The notes beneath the pieces are model-generated. The model did no database searches. It was not told the origin of the DNA and was given only the letters and a program-made list of their open reading frames with translations. Below, piece by piece: positions 47,105 through 60,024 of a stretch of 64,000 nucleotides of DNA. The stretch's first letter is position 1; each line of letters begins with the position of its first letter. The stretch comes from Dioscorea cayenensis subsp. rotundata (taxonomy: Eukaryota > Streptophyta > Magnoliopsida > Dioscoreales > Dioscoreaceae): contig NC_052486.1 in NCBI RefSeq assembly GCF_009730915.1, forward strand, positions 21,419,589 through 21,483,588, read 5' to 3'. The position numbers were made by a program, and so were the translations under genes.

Positions 47105-49724
47105 TTAATAAATTGACCTTAAAAACATAGGAAAAATATAAAAATTTTAAATCGGATTATTATTATTATTATTATTATTATAATAAATAAATAATGAAGA
47201 TAAAGAGAAGAGAACTCAGTGAAACAACGCTTAGCCTATATAAGACAAAGAGTTTTTATGAGTTTGTAATTTGCTAGAGACACAAAAATTATTATGCATT
47301 GGAGTGTATGTCAACTACTATTTCTAAGAGCTTTGATGAATATTTGGTTTGTATGAGTTTAGTTCATACTAAAGCTTTCGTCTACAGATATTTTTTTAGT
47401 ATATATATTGGCATTCTTTGAAACATTATAGGAAATCATATGCTATTGTTCATCGGTTATATTATATTATATTTATTATATTACATTTTCTTAAGTTCTA
47501 TAAAAAAAATTATAGAAGTTCTATTTAAAAAAATAACAAAATTTTAACAAATACATATTATATAATCGTATCTCTATAACCAATTATATTATATTACCTA
47601 GTATGGAAAGAGATATGGAAGGTTTTATGGGGGAAAACTACATAATTTTAAATTTGAAAAACTAAATGCTTCCCACTTAAACATCGAAGGAAAATACATC
47701 CTGTTTAAATCCTTATTAAATTTTTTCCCCAATATATTTGTTTGATAAAAGTGGTTAGGAGGATATAAATTTGTGTTTTATAATATTTTCATGAATTTGA
47801 ATTATAATAACATTATCTTAACTTCTAAAGGAGATTTTGTTTTTCATCTCTCTATAACCGTTATATAGCATAATATTGGCTTATCATGTCGATTATATCA
47901 TATTATCTTTATTATATTACATTATCTTAAAAAATTTATATAAGTTATAAATAAAATGTAAAAAAAATAATATTTAAAAATATTTATTATTCACTTAAAA
48001 AAATGAAATTGAAATTATAATTTTATTTATTATTATTCAAGCTAAACATGGCCCATTGATATAAAAGATTCTCTTTAAAACTATTTTTAATTAAAATCCT
48101 TTAAGCATGCATTTTTATTAAGAACAAGTTGAAACTTTCCTTATTAATCAATTTCATACCAAAATAATTCTTATTAAAAAGGAAGATATACCTTGTTTAA
48201 TAGGTATATAAATGAAAAACTGAATAGGTAAATAATCGATAAAAAAAAAGGTTCTAAAACTGAATTGCATTTTTACCTTGTTTAATAAGATGATATACCG
48301 ATTATAAAAAAAAGGATGATATAAATGAAAATTATGTATGTTTTTAAATAATTCAGTTTTGCATTTTTACCGATTATATTATATTACCTAGTATTAAAAG
48401 AGATATGGAAAGTTCTATTTAAAAACATACATAATTTTCAATTTGCAAAACTGAATTGTTCCCACTTAAACATGGATGGAAAATATACCTTGTTTAATAG
48501 GTTTTTTTTTCCTTAATTTATTGTTTATCTACATTTTCCAATTTTTTTTTTCCAAAAACTCCCATTACTTTCTATCTTTTGTTAAAACATACTCAATTCT
48601 TAATAAACAATTTGAAAATTACTAATGAAACTAAACACTGCATGTTGTTCATCTGATCTTATTTAGTCATTATAATTCTATTGAGTCATTATTGTGAATT
48701 TAAATTGATCTTCAATGTTTTAAAAAACATAATGAAATAAATATCAAGCATTTTATTTAAATTGAGAGAAATCTATAATGCAAGGCATATATATGAAAGT
48801 TTGTAAGCATAAAATTTACCTGATTACAAATACCCTCAATCTGCCAGCCTTAACCCAATTTTGATTTTTGTGTAAAACGTGAATCGAATCTAAAATCTCA
48901 CTTTGTTACATAATGCATCACATACTTTTATAACTAAGAAAGGATAATTGTTTTTTATCAAGTTTCCTGTACAAGAGTACATAAAAAGTTAATAAAAATT
49001 CAATGAATGTGGAGATGTTAACTGATTGGTAGGATAACATCTATCATATAGGCCCAAAGTCATCAATTGTGGCTTATCTTCATCCAAAAGTGGGACCTGT
49101 ACACATGAACTCAAATAAAAATAAAATTACAATCAAATGACTATATCCAAAAGGACTAGATTTTCAAAGATGCTTAACTAATTTCTTATCAAAAGAGTAC
49201 TAACCTCTAGATGCGTTGATTAATCATCCTAATTGGGTAGGTCCAAGCATCTTTTCTCCAGCACGTGTCTTTCAGCTTCATACTCAATCAAATCCAAGGC
49301 TCACTGTGCATCAGTGCATGCAATGGTGCCATAAGGGTTATTTTGGTTATGAAACCAAAATATACAAATAAATCAAAACCAATCCTAATTCCAAATGACA
49401 AATAAATCAAAACAATCCTAACTCCAAATGAAGTGACACATCTATCCATCAGTGCATGTTAGGGTCCCATAAGACATGCTTTGGTTATACACATAATATA
49501 TATACACACATTTTATCTAATCATAAAGGCTAGCAATTTGCTAAAGCAAATTGCGCAGACACCATATGGACTTTTCCTGCAACTAAATAATAATGAATTT
49601 GTATAATAGGTTCAATAACAGAATGAGCATCCAATAGAGTAAGGAAATTATCAATTCTCAAGATTTAACATTAGTGATATTGGTTAGTATTGACTGTATT
49701 AGTATCTACCCAAGCTCATATTGA
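47105..49724. other. AT-rich spacer
   Basis: No gene seen. Apart from the direct-repeat pair annotated separately, this is AT-rich unique-looking DNA with a TTA tract near 47158-47180. Confidence 0.45.
47584..48500. repeat. Dispersed direct repeat pair, arms of about 125 bp, 790 bp apart
   Basis: 47584-47705 and 48374-48500 share ATATTACCTAGTAT, GAGATATGGAA and TTCCCACTTAAACAT in the same order and spacing. Could be the remnants of LTRs or of a tandem duplication. I found no TG...CA ends. Confidence 0.6.
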
Positions 49725-49749
49725 AGGTCCTAAATTGGTCCCTTTACTT

Positions 49750-49960
49750 TTCTCTCTCTTTCCTTTTAATCTCTTTACTCAAAAATGCTCTCAACTAATC
49801 CCTCTACTCTTGAAAATTGGCCCACTTAGTCCCTTTACTCTTAGTCTTTTCCCAATTAGCCCCTTTACTCTTAAAAATACAGGGACTAGTTGGGTCATTT
49901 TTCAAGAGTAGAGGGACTAGTTTGGAATATTTCTGAGTAGAGGGACCAAAAGGGAAGTTG
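49750..49960. mobile_element. Fold-back MITE related to the one at 57837-58176
   Basis: Inverted arms made of GTCCCTTTACT-like units on the left and GAGTAGAGGGACCAAAAGGG on the right pair into a hairpin. Both the 'CTCTACTC' rhythm and the arm sequences match the element near 57.8 kb. I could not find a clean TSD, so the outer ends are approximate. Confidence 0.6.
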
Positions 49961-50162
49961 ATATTAATGCATTACGAAAATGAGCTTGCTAATAGACGCA
50001 GAAAATAGATAGTTCTCCACCAAATCAATAAACTATGGTTTTCTTTGTGCGCACATAAGACTTGGTCATTAAATGAATTTCTTTCCATATTTTGTTACTT
50101 GTACTTTATGTGGGACTTAGACCCTTCAGAAACCAAAAATAATATGCCTAGGTTGTTTGTAC

Positions 50163-50545
50163 CTTAAGTCCTGCTCCTGTAAAAAAGGCAAGTCTAATTT
50201 CCTTGGATTTGAAAACATCAGAGTAACTGACAGAATTTTCAAATTCAATATCTTTAACTAAGACAACAGAGAGCAAATCCTTCTCCTCCTCTAAACGAAC
50301 ATGATCATATATTTTAGCAATAAATGAAATAACTTTGGCTTTTTCATTCTGCATTATATACATGGAGCATCACGATTAAAGGGTTTATCCAGAGAATATG
50401 TAGCACATGGAAAAAATTCCTCAGAGAAGGCTTCATCTTCATATACAACCAACGGGGTGATTCAGCCAGAAAGAGCATAAAAAAAATTGTAGAATGGGTG
50501 GTAATGGCGCAAGTCCAAGCATCTAGCGCCATGTCCATCTTACTA
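50163..50545 (-). pseudogene. Fragment of an inositol transporter-like MFS gene
   Basis: Minus strand, corresponding to the middle of plant inositol/sugar transporters. Frames must be switched to read it: MLGLAPLPPILQFF, MLFLAESPRWLYMK, KVISFIAKIYDHVRLEEE and SYSDVFKSKEIRLAFFTGAG. A TGG codon of the family is TAG here (upstream of MLGLAP), and an indel separates it from the preceding sequence. The fragment ends in AAG|GT at 50163/50162, where such genes have an intron after GAGLQ, so it was copied from genomic DNA and not from mRNA. No upstream or downstream exons are present. Confidence 0.72.
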
Positions 50546-51346
50546 GTTTGATATGAAAAATTCACAATAATTAAAAATACACAAAAGGAGGATGGCAAGG
50601 CAAGGCAAGTTTCCAATTAGAGTTAAGCATGTGTATATATAGACAGCTACGACACATGAACTAGGTAATGGCAACTATAAACATCCAACTGAATCCAATA
50701 TATCCAAAACTTTGATTATCTAAAAAAAAAAAAATAAAAATAACTAAAACGTTAAACTCATTAGCAACTGTCAACTTGATTTCTTGAGCATTGAGTTTCA
50801 AATGTTATACAATTGTAAAGTTTTAACAGCTCATAAGTTCGTCAATCTGAACTTCCAGATCATTGTAGGAGGTATTTCATTAATTATTGTATTCAAGCAC
50901 AGAAATATAGATTTGTTTACATACCAATATTTAGTTATATTAGAAAATTACATGGAAAATATTCTAAACCAATCATCCCCCAAAAGACATACCATCAAAT
51001 CTCTTAAAAATACACTAAGATTATCTAAGACAACCCAACTATTTATTTACACAAACCAATAGTTTTAAACCAATCCAAACACAGAAAATAGGCTTAAAAA
51101 GATCCTTCATTTAAATATTTAACTAGAAAAGAGTCAACTCAACTTATACAATCCCAGAGTAATGTATTTTCCATAATTTGCACTCTTCAGATATAAATGC
51201 AATAAATTATCTCCCTTCATGATTTTTGTGTTTTCATTGAATAAATCACCAACTATATATATATATATCAGATTGAAGAATAAATAATAACACAGAGAGA
51301 GAGCATTCTTTTGTTTTCATCAAACAATTGTTTTGACCTGAATTGA

Positions 51347-51928
51347 CTAGAAAACAGAAGGAGCAGCAGAGGAATGGCTCAAATTAGATTGAAATGTATT
51401 CTTGATATTTGTTTCCATATCTGCTGATAATGGCAGCTCAAATGGGATGATTCCCCAGTTCAAGTTCATCCCCATCTCGTGTTAGCATTGTCCGTGAATG
51501 CAAACACAGGTGGGTTCGGACGATTGCGAGAGAGTAGTGATGCCATGAGTCCATGCTTGGTGTACACAAAAATAGCATCGACACCGAGGTTGTTAGTTGC
51601 AAAATTATAGATTTATGATATGCTTGGACTGAAGCCAAGTCGAGGAGAGAAAATTGATGAAGTGTCAATATTAAAAAGTAGAAAGTAGAGTACCCATTTG
51701 TACAGCATAGTTGCAAGTCTGCTCCGTGACACAGTCGGGCAAGGATATTGCCGGTTAGGGTGGGAAAAGATTTTTTTTGATTTTCTTCATGACTCCAAAG
51801 TTCCATGCATCCACTGATCATATACAAAGACGGAAAAAGCTTTATCGGCATAAGATCCAATTGCAGACTCACTAGATAAACATCAAGGCATCAGCATTTT
51901 GTCTTATAGCTTGGGAAACATCTGCAAC
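51347..51928 (-). pseudogene. Fragment of a plastid-type pyruvate kinase gene
   Basis: Minus strand, C-terminal half of a chloroplast-type pyruvate kinase alpha subunit: VADVSQAIRQNADALM, then [64 protein letters not shown] and LNWGIIPFELPLSADMETNI. There are frame shifts in several places and a presumed intron between CNYAVQM and NNLGVD whose acceptor AG looks lost. It terminates in unrelated sequence at 51347. It sits 0.8 kb upstream of the transporter fragment on the same strand, although the two genes have no normal link. Confidence 0.78.
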
Positions 51929-52036
51929 CTTAAAATAGGAAAGAAATAAATTTCTTGTCAAATGGAGAAGAAAAATGAGAATAAAATTGGTGTAATAAGC
52001 TAGCAAAGTGGAAGTTAGTGAGCTGATTCTGATGTG

Positions 52037-52440
52037 ACACTCCTCTCAAGCCCCCTTTCAAGCATGAGGTTCTCGACATGTAGAAGTAGCAAACCCTAAC
52101 ACTAGGGTCCGACCTTACTGCTCCTCTCTCTGATGAGCTCCTCCTCCACCTTCTCTACGGCCTCCCGCAGTATTGCAAGGAGCTGACCAAAGTTGTGGTT
52201 CACCGACGCTCCTCTCAAGCCACTGCTCATGCATGAAGTTCTCGACATGCAAAAACAGTAAACCCTAAAGCTAGGGCCTGACCTCACTGCTCCTCTCTCT
52301 GATGAGCTCATCCTCCACCTTCTCTCCGGCCTTCAATTCCGGACTTCATGCTTTCAGCAGCCTCCTTCGTCCGCAAACGATGCCTCCGTCTCCTCGACCG
52401 CCCACACCGCCGCCTCACCCTCCTTGACTGGCCTTCTCTA
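52037..52440 (+). pseudogene. F-box-like 5' gene fragment with an internal 169-bp duplication
   Basis: Two direct copies 169 bp apart (TCCTCTCAAG at 52041 and 52210) share a leader-like segment and a Ser-Asp-Glu-Leu start. The second copy continues with DELILHLLSGL and, after a shift, ASFVRKRCLRLLDRPHRRLTLLDW, which resembles the SxVCRRWLRL...RLTLLDW end of plant F-box/LRR domains. No Met start, no LRR part, frame broken. The F-box assignment is tentative; it may be another captured fragment. Confidence 0.4.
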
Positions 52441-52785
52441 GGGTAAGAGGGGCAAGATCAACAAAACAATTCGTTAATGCTCACTCACGGGTCTTCTAAA
52501 GAATTGGATATTAACGTGTACCAACAAGGGAAAAAAATAACTTTAAATGTGTACCAGAAAAGAGAAAGCCTTTAAGGATCAAAGAGATAACATAACAACA
52601 CCCAACCAATAAAATATGGCCAAATGTCCTCTCAGGAATCATCATGGAAAGAAAGATTTTTAGGAGATAACTTTAAGAGGAAGTATATATATTTAGTATG
52701 AAATTTTTGGGCATATCAAGAGATCAAACATATGCTTTATTAAATCAGTTTTTTTAATATGCGAACTCACCCTATGATAAGTGGT

Positions 52786-53175
52786 GTCAAAGTAGACCTA
52801 ACCACTGTTCTGTTCCAATTTTATAAACTATAGAACCCAAACCAAACCATAGTCTTAAGGTTCCGGTTCTAGGTTCACTTTTAATACGGTTCCGATTCTA
52901 GTTTCGGTTCTAAATAATTTGGTTCCAAATAATTTAGTTCCGATTAATTAAAATTATATAAAAAAAATTATATTATATATACTTTTTATTAAAAAAATAA
53001 AAATAGAACTGGAACCGGAGGTTCGATTCCGGTTCAATTCGGTATCCGGTTTTCAACTCATAAGAACCTTAACCGGAACCTTAAAGTTCTGGTTCTTTTT
53101 ATAGTTCTGTTCGGTTTCAATAATGCCGTATCCGGTTTAATTCTACGGTTTGATCCGAAACCGGAGTCAGGTCTA
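52786..53175. repeat. GGTTCCGGTTC-rich repeat, probable TE remnant
   Basis: Repeated GGTTCCGGTTCTA-type motifs on one side and AACCGGAACC on the other, with TAGACCT near both ends in inverted orientation. Looks like a degraded non-autonomous DNA transposon; no TSD recognised, so the limits are approximate. Confidence 0.4.
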
Positions 53176-53696
53176 TATTAGAGGTGACCTGATCTCATGT
53201 TAGTATCATTTCAAACATATTTTTAGAATATGACCTCAACCTTATATAAAAAATAGAGTTGAAAAAACTAATACACAAAAAATAAATAATTTAGAAATAT
53301 ATATTAAAAAATATTATAATAAATTAATAAAATTAAGAATATTAATCATGAGTTGTTCGGATCAAGTAGATAGATTTATTCATAAAATTCTAAACTCAAT
53401 CAGAGAATAGAGAATGAAAGTAAGGTTTTAACATTGAAACTAATCATTTAAAAAAACTAATAACATAAAATAAAATAAAAGAAAAAAATTTGAGAGATGA
53501 AGATTGTTGGCAAAAGAAGGAAGCATAGATAGAAAAGGGACAAAAAAGTAAAAATTAATATATACATACATAATATAGAAATTTCAACTTGGCTTTGAAT
53601 CATATAAATATATACAGATAAATAAAGTGTTTCTATGTGTATAGAAGTTATTTGTAAATATCCAGTATATTTATTCACTCACTGCAAACTCAAAAC

Positions 53697-55264
53697 TGTT
53701 AGTTCCGGAGGGGTAAGTGTGCAAGGTAAACTCTCAATCTCACAAGATATTAAAACACACACGCGCAAGAGAAAGAAGACACAAGTTGATTACCTAGTTC
53801 GACACACCTTACCTACATCTAGGGGGCCAAGCCCGGAGAAACAATTCACTAAAAGAGGTGATAGAATAAAGAGTACAACACTCCCTTACTCACTAAAGAC
53901 AAAGAATACCCTCTTAAAGATTGTCCGATGTCCACTCTTTTCTCAACCCTCACCAAAAGGGTCTCTTACTCGTGGCGTCCTAAATCTTCAAGCAGGATAT
54001 CTTATATAGACGCACCTATGTCCACTAGATCCTTCCTCTTTTAGAATTCTCTGCGGCTTCCTAACTTGGACACCTTTCCAAAGTTAGATGTTGCAACATC
54101 CAGTTGTAACACTGCCCACCTTTCTGAACATGACTGAGTTCTAGCGAGTTGCACGAACTTTGCGACTCCTTCAACCCTCCCGATTTCCTTCAGTCCGATT
54201 CATAGCAGTTGACTCATCCCGAGCTCCATCTGCCTATAACCGCTTCCTTCCTCACGTCACTTTAGCAGGTCTCCTCTCCCAAGGAATGCGCCTACCAAGG
54301 TACATGCAACCATCTCACCAAACGATGGTCATTGAAGATCTCCCGATCTTCTTTCCAAACTTGGTCCAAGTTTGGTCTTCCCATATGATCTTAGTTTGAA
54401 TCATTGAAATATTGTTAGTAAATTTGATCTTATCTCATCCAAGTTTAGTCTTCAATATCTTCAAGCATGATCTCCAATCAAATCTTAATTAATCTTCAAT
54501 CAATCCTCCATATATGATTTGTCTCCTTGAATAGCTTCATCCATAATTAGCCTTATTACTCTCTTTTACTCCGTGATGATCTTCTCTCAAAGAATAATTC
54601 CTCTCTCTCTTTAAAATAGATCTTTCGTAAAAGGAGTTTTACTAAAGATATGATTTATCATCCCGAATCTTACAAAGGATTGAGAAAATCATACTTAAGA
54701 TAAAATTTACCCTTTTTTATGAGATCCCTTTACCTTGATCTTCCTTCAAATTGTATTACTAATTATGGTCTTGAGAATCATATTGGCTTGCCCTTGTTTT
54801 TCTTAGTTTGTGTTTTCAAATAGCTTCACAACAAACTAAGCTCCATGCAATCTTCATGATAATCTTTTATTCTTGCAAATAATAGATTATTTCTCTCTTT
54901 TAAAAATAAATTTCTCATAAAATGAATTATATCAAAGATATAATTCATCATATTGGATCTTACCAAAGATAGATAAAATCATACCTAAAATAAACTTGTT
55001 CTTAAAGAGATCCTTTTTCCTTGATACTCTTTCCAAAAATTATTAATCTTTATATGAACCATTAAGAGGAATTTCTGTAAACATAGTCTCCCATCATGAT
55101 GTTTCTAGCTCTCATATCTTCATATGCCATGTCACCATGCGTTAGCCACATCCTCATGCTTGTCACCACATTTTTTGCCAAGTTATCACTGTCAAATCAT
55201 CTCCCTTTGCCATGTCATCTCTTGACTTATCACATAATGCCAATCCAAGTCTTCAGACCTAACA
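53697..55264 (-). mobile_element. Probable solo LTR, Copia-like
   Basis: Ends TGTTAG and CTAACA (inverted) with a perfect 5-bp TSD, AAAAC, at 53692-53696 and 55265-55269. On the minus strand the last about 250 bp has the block CTAGATGTAGGTAAGGTGTG and TCGAACTAGGTAATCAACTT followed by TTGTGTCTTC, which resembles the R-U5 region of plant Copia LTRs. There is no internal gag-pol region, so it is most simply a solo LTR left by recombination. Superfamily is an inference. Confidence 0.75.
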
Positions 55265-55269
55265 AAAAC

Positions 55270-56533
55270 AATTATTACATTTAGAGATTCAAAGATTTAT
55301 ATATAAAAAATAAAATAAAATAAAATAAAAAACAACAACAATACGGGAAATGAAAATGAAACCACACAACGAAGTATATTGAGTACAAGGGAACCACATC
55401 ATCAATGATATAATATTATTTTGAAAATTAAAGATAACTTTAGAAGCTCATGGATCATAATAAAGATTTTCACCAAACTTGAGTACAAAATATATATATA
55501 TATATAGAAATAAATAAATGAAAACATCTCGACTTAAAATCTGATCAATCTATTCACTGTCTCATCTCATTGTAATCATTAATATTATTCAAACATAATA
55601 TGGACATAATGCAACCAAAAAATAAATGATTTTGTTTAAGGGCATACTAGTTATATCCATTTTGCATGGGCACCGCAAACAATTTTCTCAAAGGCACATG
55701 CATTGTTTGGGCCTTCCCAAAGCTAAATCCAAAGACTCTAATTTTGTATGGGTTGGCCCATGATTAAATATTATCTTCAAGTGGTTGGGCCCAAATAAAA
55801 ATGTATTAATAATTATTATAGAGAAACCATATATGTATACCACCTATACAATAGAAAAAAATTGTAATTCATTTCCTTTACAAACAGAAGATTAATGACT
55901 CAACGTCTTTCCAACGCAATAGTCGAGGGTTTGTGACTTGTCCACATTTATCAATATATATATATAATGCTTGAAACAAATGTTTATTAGGAGTTTGATG
56001 CCGATTTGATGAATTTATAAAAACTTTACTTCAATATAAATCGAATAGATTTCATGAACTTTAATATTATTACATGAAAAAATATAAAATCTTCCAACAT
56101 ACATAAAGGTGTCAAATTTTAAGCACAAAGATATCTCATTTAAAAGAAGCAACTTAAAATGAAAAAGTTATTTGAAATTTCTAATTATAATCAATGATTT
56201 TTATCAACAACTAAGTCAAAGATCAATGAAAAACATTCATGGTATATAAACCATATTGTAAATCAAATATAATAAAAGATGTAAACTTCCATATACAGTG
56301 GAACTTGGATGCTCATTATTAGATATCTAACCTTTGTTCCTGCCATTAAATTAAAAAAAAAACTATAGGGTTTGTTGAATTTTTTTTTTCTCTAACTTTT
56401 TTTTTTTTACACATATATACCACAAATATATTATAAGTATATATTAATATACTACATTTTTCGTGGGCCTCGGCCTGATGGGCTGACTAGAGAAAGTTTA
56501 ATAAATGGATCAAAGGGTCCAAAGTATGATTAA

Positions 56534-56578
<45 letters not shown>

Positions 56579-57827
56579 ATAAATGGGGCAACATATCACA
56601 TGTATGTAATATAAATAATTGTCTTTTACATTATGTTAGGCCCAAAATAATTCAACACATTTTTCACAATTATACAAATTTTTAATTAATTTAAAATTTT
56701 AGCTTCTCTCAATAGTTTTAAAAATATGACTAATTGATCCATTGTTAAATCAAGGTTATTTATTTATTTATTTTTCAAAATATCTTTTTTTATAAAATCA
56801 TGTTTACAAGAATATTGTCGGTAAGTCCAAGGTCATGAATTGCAACTAGGTGTGGGGTGCGTTGATTTAACGGCTAGTGATGCTTGATAGTGACAAATGT
56901 GATTTTGATATTCTAAAAAATACTTTAAAAGAGATTATATTTTTTAAATTAAAAATATGTTTATTTCAAGGAAAATAAAAAGTTTTTTTTTTAAATGAAA
57001 GTGACAACTCATATACATTGGGTCGTATACTCCAATATAGAATTAATTATCCAGCTCACACATTCTCACCCAATGACAAGGGGGTATAGATAATTAATCC
57101 ACATGCACAATTAGTCGTTGCCATCATAACGTCCAATAAAATTTGAATTCAAGACTTTTAAATATCTTAGACACATTATTGTTTAATTCGAAGAAAACAA
57201 AAATAATAAAAATAGCATAAAAATAAAATTATTAGTTAAATTTTCTTAATTCAGTCAAATCATGTAAATAAACTCAACTGATTTGTTCCCAAATAAATCT
57301 TAATTGAAAAACTAATTAGAATCCCTACAAATCTATCAAATTGACTATAATTCACACCAAGTTGCTTAAATATGAACCACAAATTTCACCTTCCAATCAC
57401 TATCACTTTACATTCCATGCATCATCATGCATGGCCACCTTTCCCAATCAAATATAAACCCAAATAAATAAATAAATAAGCATGCAAAATCACAATCCAA
57501 AGGACCACTTCCAAAACCAAATAAAGTCCTCACTTTCTTGAAATTTAAAAAAATAAAAATAAATAAAAATAAAAAAAAACAAAAACAAAAACAAAAGTTG
57601 AATGACCGACAGGCAGTGGAAGCACAGCAGCAGGTGATAATAGAGCAGCAGAAGCAGCAGTGCAATACCAATAGCATCCAATGCCTCCAAACTTAACACT
57701 CCCAAAATTCATATATAAATATTAATTCTTTTGCACTGTTAATTCAATAATGACCTTGTCATTGCTTCTTCTTCAACTAAATTTAATATATATATATATA
57801 TATATATGCATCGGTGGTGCTTGAGGA
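55270..57827. other. AT-rich gene-free stretch
   Basis: Nothing coding seen. (AT)n at 56538-56575. A patch at 56815-56890 may be a degenerate SINE but lacks TSDs. A purine-rich patch at about 57590-57665 is not recognisable. Confidence 0.45.
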
Positions 57828-57836
57828 AATATTTAT

Positions 57837-58176
57837 AGTATAATACTCTAGTTGGTTCCTCTATTTTTCTCTCTTCCCTTTTTGGTTTCTCTACTCAGAA
57901 ATGCTACCGATTAGTCTTTCTATTTTTGAAAATGTCTTTCGACTTTTGGTTAAAAAAATCTTTCCTATCGGGTCCTCCATAAGTATTTCGAAACCAGGTC
58001 CCTCCATGGAGGACTGAGTAGACATTTCTAAAAAAATAGAGGCTAGTTAGGGAAAGATTTTTTTAACTAAGTGGACACATTTTCAAAAGTAGAGGGATTA
58101 GTCGGGAGCATTTCTGAGTAAAGGGACCAAAAATGAAGAGAGAGAAAAGTACATGGACTATTTTGGTGATTATACC
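57837..58176. mobile_element. Fold-back MITE with 9-bp TSD, Mutator-like
   Basis: A perfect 9-bp TSD, AATATTTAT, at 57828-57836 and 58177-58185. The arms are inverted complements: GTTGGTTCCTCTA, TTCTCTCTTC and GGTTTCTCTACTCAGAAATG on the left answer GGGAGCATTTCTGAGTAAAG, GGACCAAAAATGAAG and AGTACATGGAC on the right. No ORF. Same family as the hairpin at 49.75-49.96 kb. Confidence 0.78.
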
Positions 58177-58757
58177 AATATTTATTTCTGGATCATTATT
58201 TATTTATTTATTTATTTATTTTTTACCAATAATAGATTTTTTATATTTTTAAAAATATTTTTTTATGTTATATATACTAAGTTTTTAGGAAAAAGAGGCA
58301 AGCTAGAAATTTTTTCTGATATTTTCGCAAAAATAAGAGTAATTTTTATACTATACATATACTAATTTGGGACCAAATTATACATTTTTATAAATACTTT
58401 TTTTTTTATACAATTGGTATTACAAGGCCTCTCCCTCAGTCACAGATAAAATAATTCAGGGACTAAAGCCTAATTTTGAGAATTCAAAGGGGGAAGAAAG
58501 TAAAATTCCAAAAGAAAAAGAAAAGGAAAAAAGAAGCCAGAGAGTTGTGTTATCACGTGACAAGAGAATAAGATTCACTTTAATAATCCCGGCAAGATCA
58601 CGTGCAACTCGTCACCAATTTTAAACCAATGAATTAATAATTGATAGAAAATTGATAACAAAAATCTATATCTATTTTTTCCCAAAAACGAAGATGATTC
58701 ATCAACAAATCCCAGCCGTCCGATTAACCAAAGACAAAGAGACACACTCCAATGACG
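58177..58757. other. 3' flank of the GATA gene
   Basis: AT-rich; probable 3' UTR of the minus-strand GATA gene near 58757. Two CACGTG palindromes at 58554-58559 and 58599-58604. Confidence 0.45.
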
Positions 58758-59815
58758 TCAGCAGACCTCATAGTCATGAAAGAGAAGCTCCGATCTTGCG
58801 GCGGCGAGCTCTTTTTGGCGGCGGAGTTCCAGAACTTTCCGGTGAGAATTTGAATGTTGTGTGAGCACAAAGGTTGGGCTCGCCGCCGGCCGGTACTCCG
58901 GCACTAGCCGGCCGGACTTATACCGGACTCCACATGCATTACACAGTGTCTTCGGTCCTAATGGCCCTGTTCTCCACTGCGGTGTTTTCTCCGACGCACA
59001 ATGCGTGCATCTCCGAACTCCTCCTCCTCCGCCGCCGCCGCTTGCTTCTCCTCCGGCAGCACAACTCTTTCCTTTAGAGTTAATGCTTCCATTATTATTA
59101 TTATTATTATAATTATTGGTGTCTTTTTTACCTGCATGAGATGGAAGATCGGAAGAGGAAGAAGAGGTGGAGGGGGAAGAGGATTGAGATGCCATTGACC
59201 ATGAGTTTGCTTTTGATCTTTTGCTCCGTGCTCGGCCCGGTGCCGAGCACGGCTCAATAAGAAGATGTTGTTGCTGCTGCTGCTGTTGATGCTGATAGTG
59301 GTGTTGGTGTTGGTTGGGTTGATGTTGTTGGTTGGAAATTGGTGTGTAGATAGAAGAAGGTGGTACATCAGCGAAAGAGTCATCCACAAATCTTGACAAC
59401 CATTCGAGCTCCGCAGCTTCTTCGCTCTGCATAAAATCCACAAAAACAAATTTATTCTTCCTTACACACTTGTGTATATATATATATATGTATGTGTTTT
59501 TTGTGGAAGGTAGATTATTACCGGAATGTAGAGATCGTCGGGGAAGGTGGTGGTGGTGGAAGAAGGAAAAGAGTAGATATTGGAGGAATCAGAAGGATAA
59601 GAGGAGGAAGGATCTGGAGGAGGAAGACTATGAGAGTCTGTGGTGGCAGATGATGAAAGGAGAAAATCCTCGTGGTTGTTGGTAAAGTCGAGTAAATCAT
59701 CGATACGAAGGGTATCGGATGAAGGTAGATCATAAAGGTACGCCGGAGAAGTTGAATGTGATTTGTTAAATGACGGTGCTGATGAAGCGAAACCCATCTC
59801 CCAGCCCGGTGACAT
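58758..59815 (-). CDS. GATA-type zinc-finger transcription factor (subfamily I)
   Basis: Nuclear factor binding WGATAR-like sites. Exon 1 is 59815-59522, exon 2 is 59426-58758; borders are GT-AG, phase 0, for a total of 320 aa. The start MSPGWEMGF is chosen over an upstream in-frame Met because it gives the usual short acidic N-terminus. Residues of exon 1 include [16 protein letters not shown]; exon 2 begins [20 protein letters not shown], the conserved block of GATA subfamily I. The zinc finger is CTHC-x18-CNAC ([18 protein letters not shown] between the cysteine pairs), followed by [20 protein letters not shown], the type IV plant finger and its basic tail. Homopolymeric Gln, Ser, Asn and Gly runs lie between. 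Similar to the GATA4/9/12 group; exact orthology not resolved. Confidence 0.92.
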
Positions 59816-59982
59816 AGGTGAACAAATAGTGTTAAGTACAAAGAGAAGTGAAGAAGGAGGAAAGAGCAAGACTTGCACAAGTTGTTGAAGTTGTGAATGT
59901 CACAATGAAGGAGAGATGAGAAATGATGGAGGAGGAGGTTATAAGAATATGAAAGGGAAATGATAATAATAATAATTGTGAC

Positions 59983-60024
<42 letters not shown>

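Noticed and set aside
56815..56890. Second SINE candidate
   Set aside because: No target-site duplication and only a weak B-box-like match.
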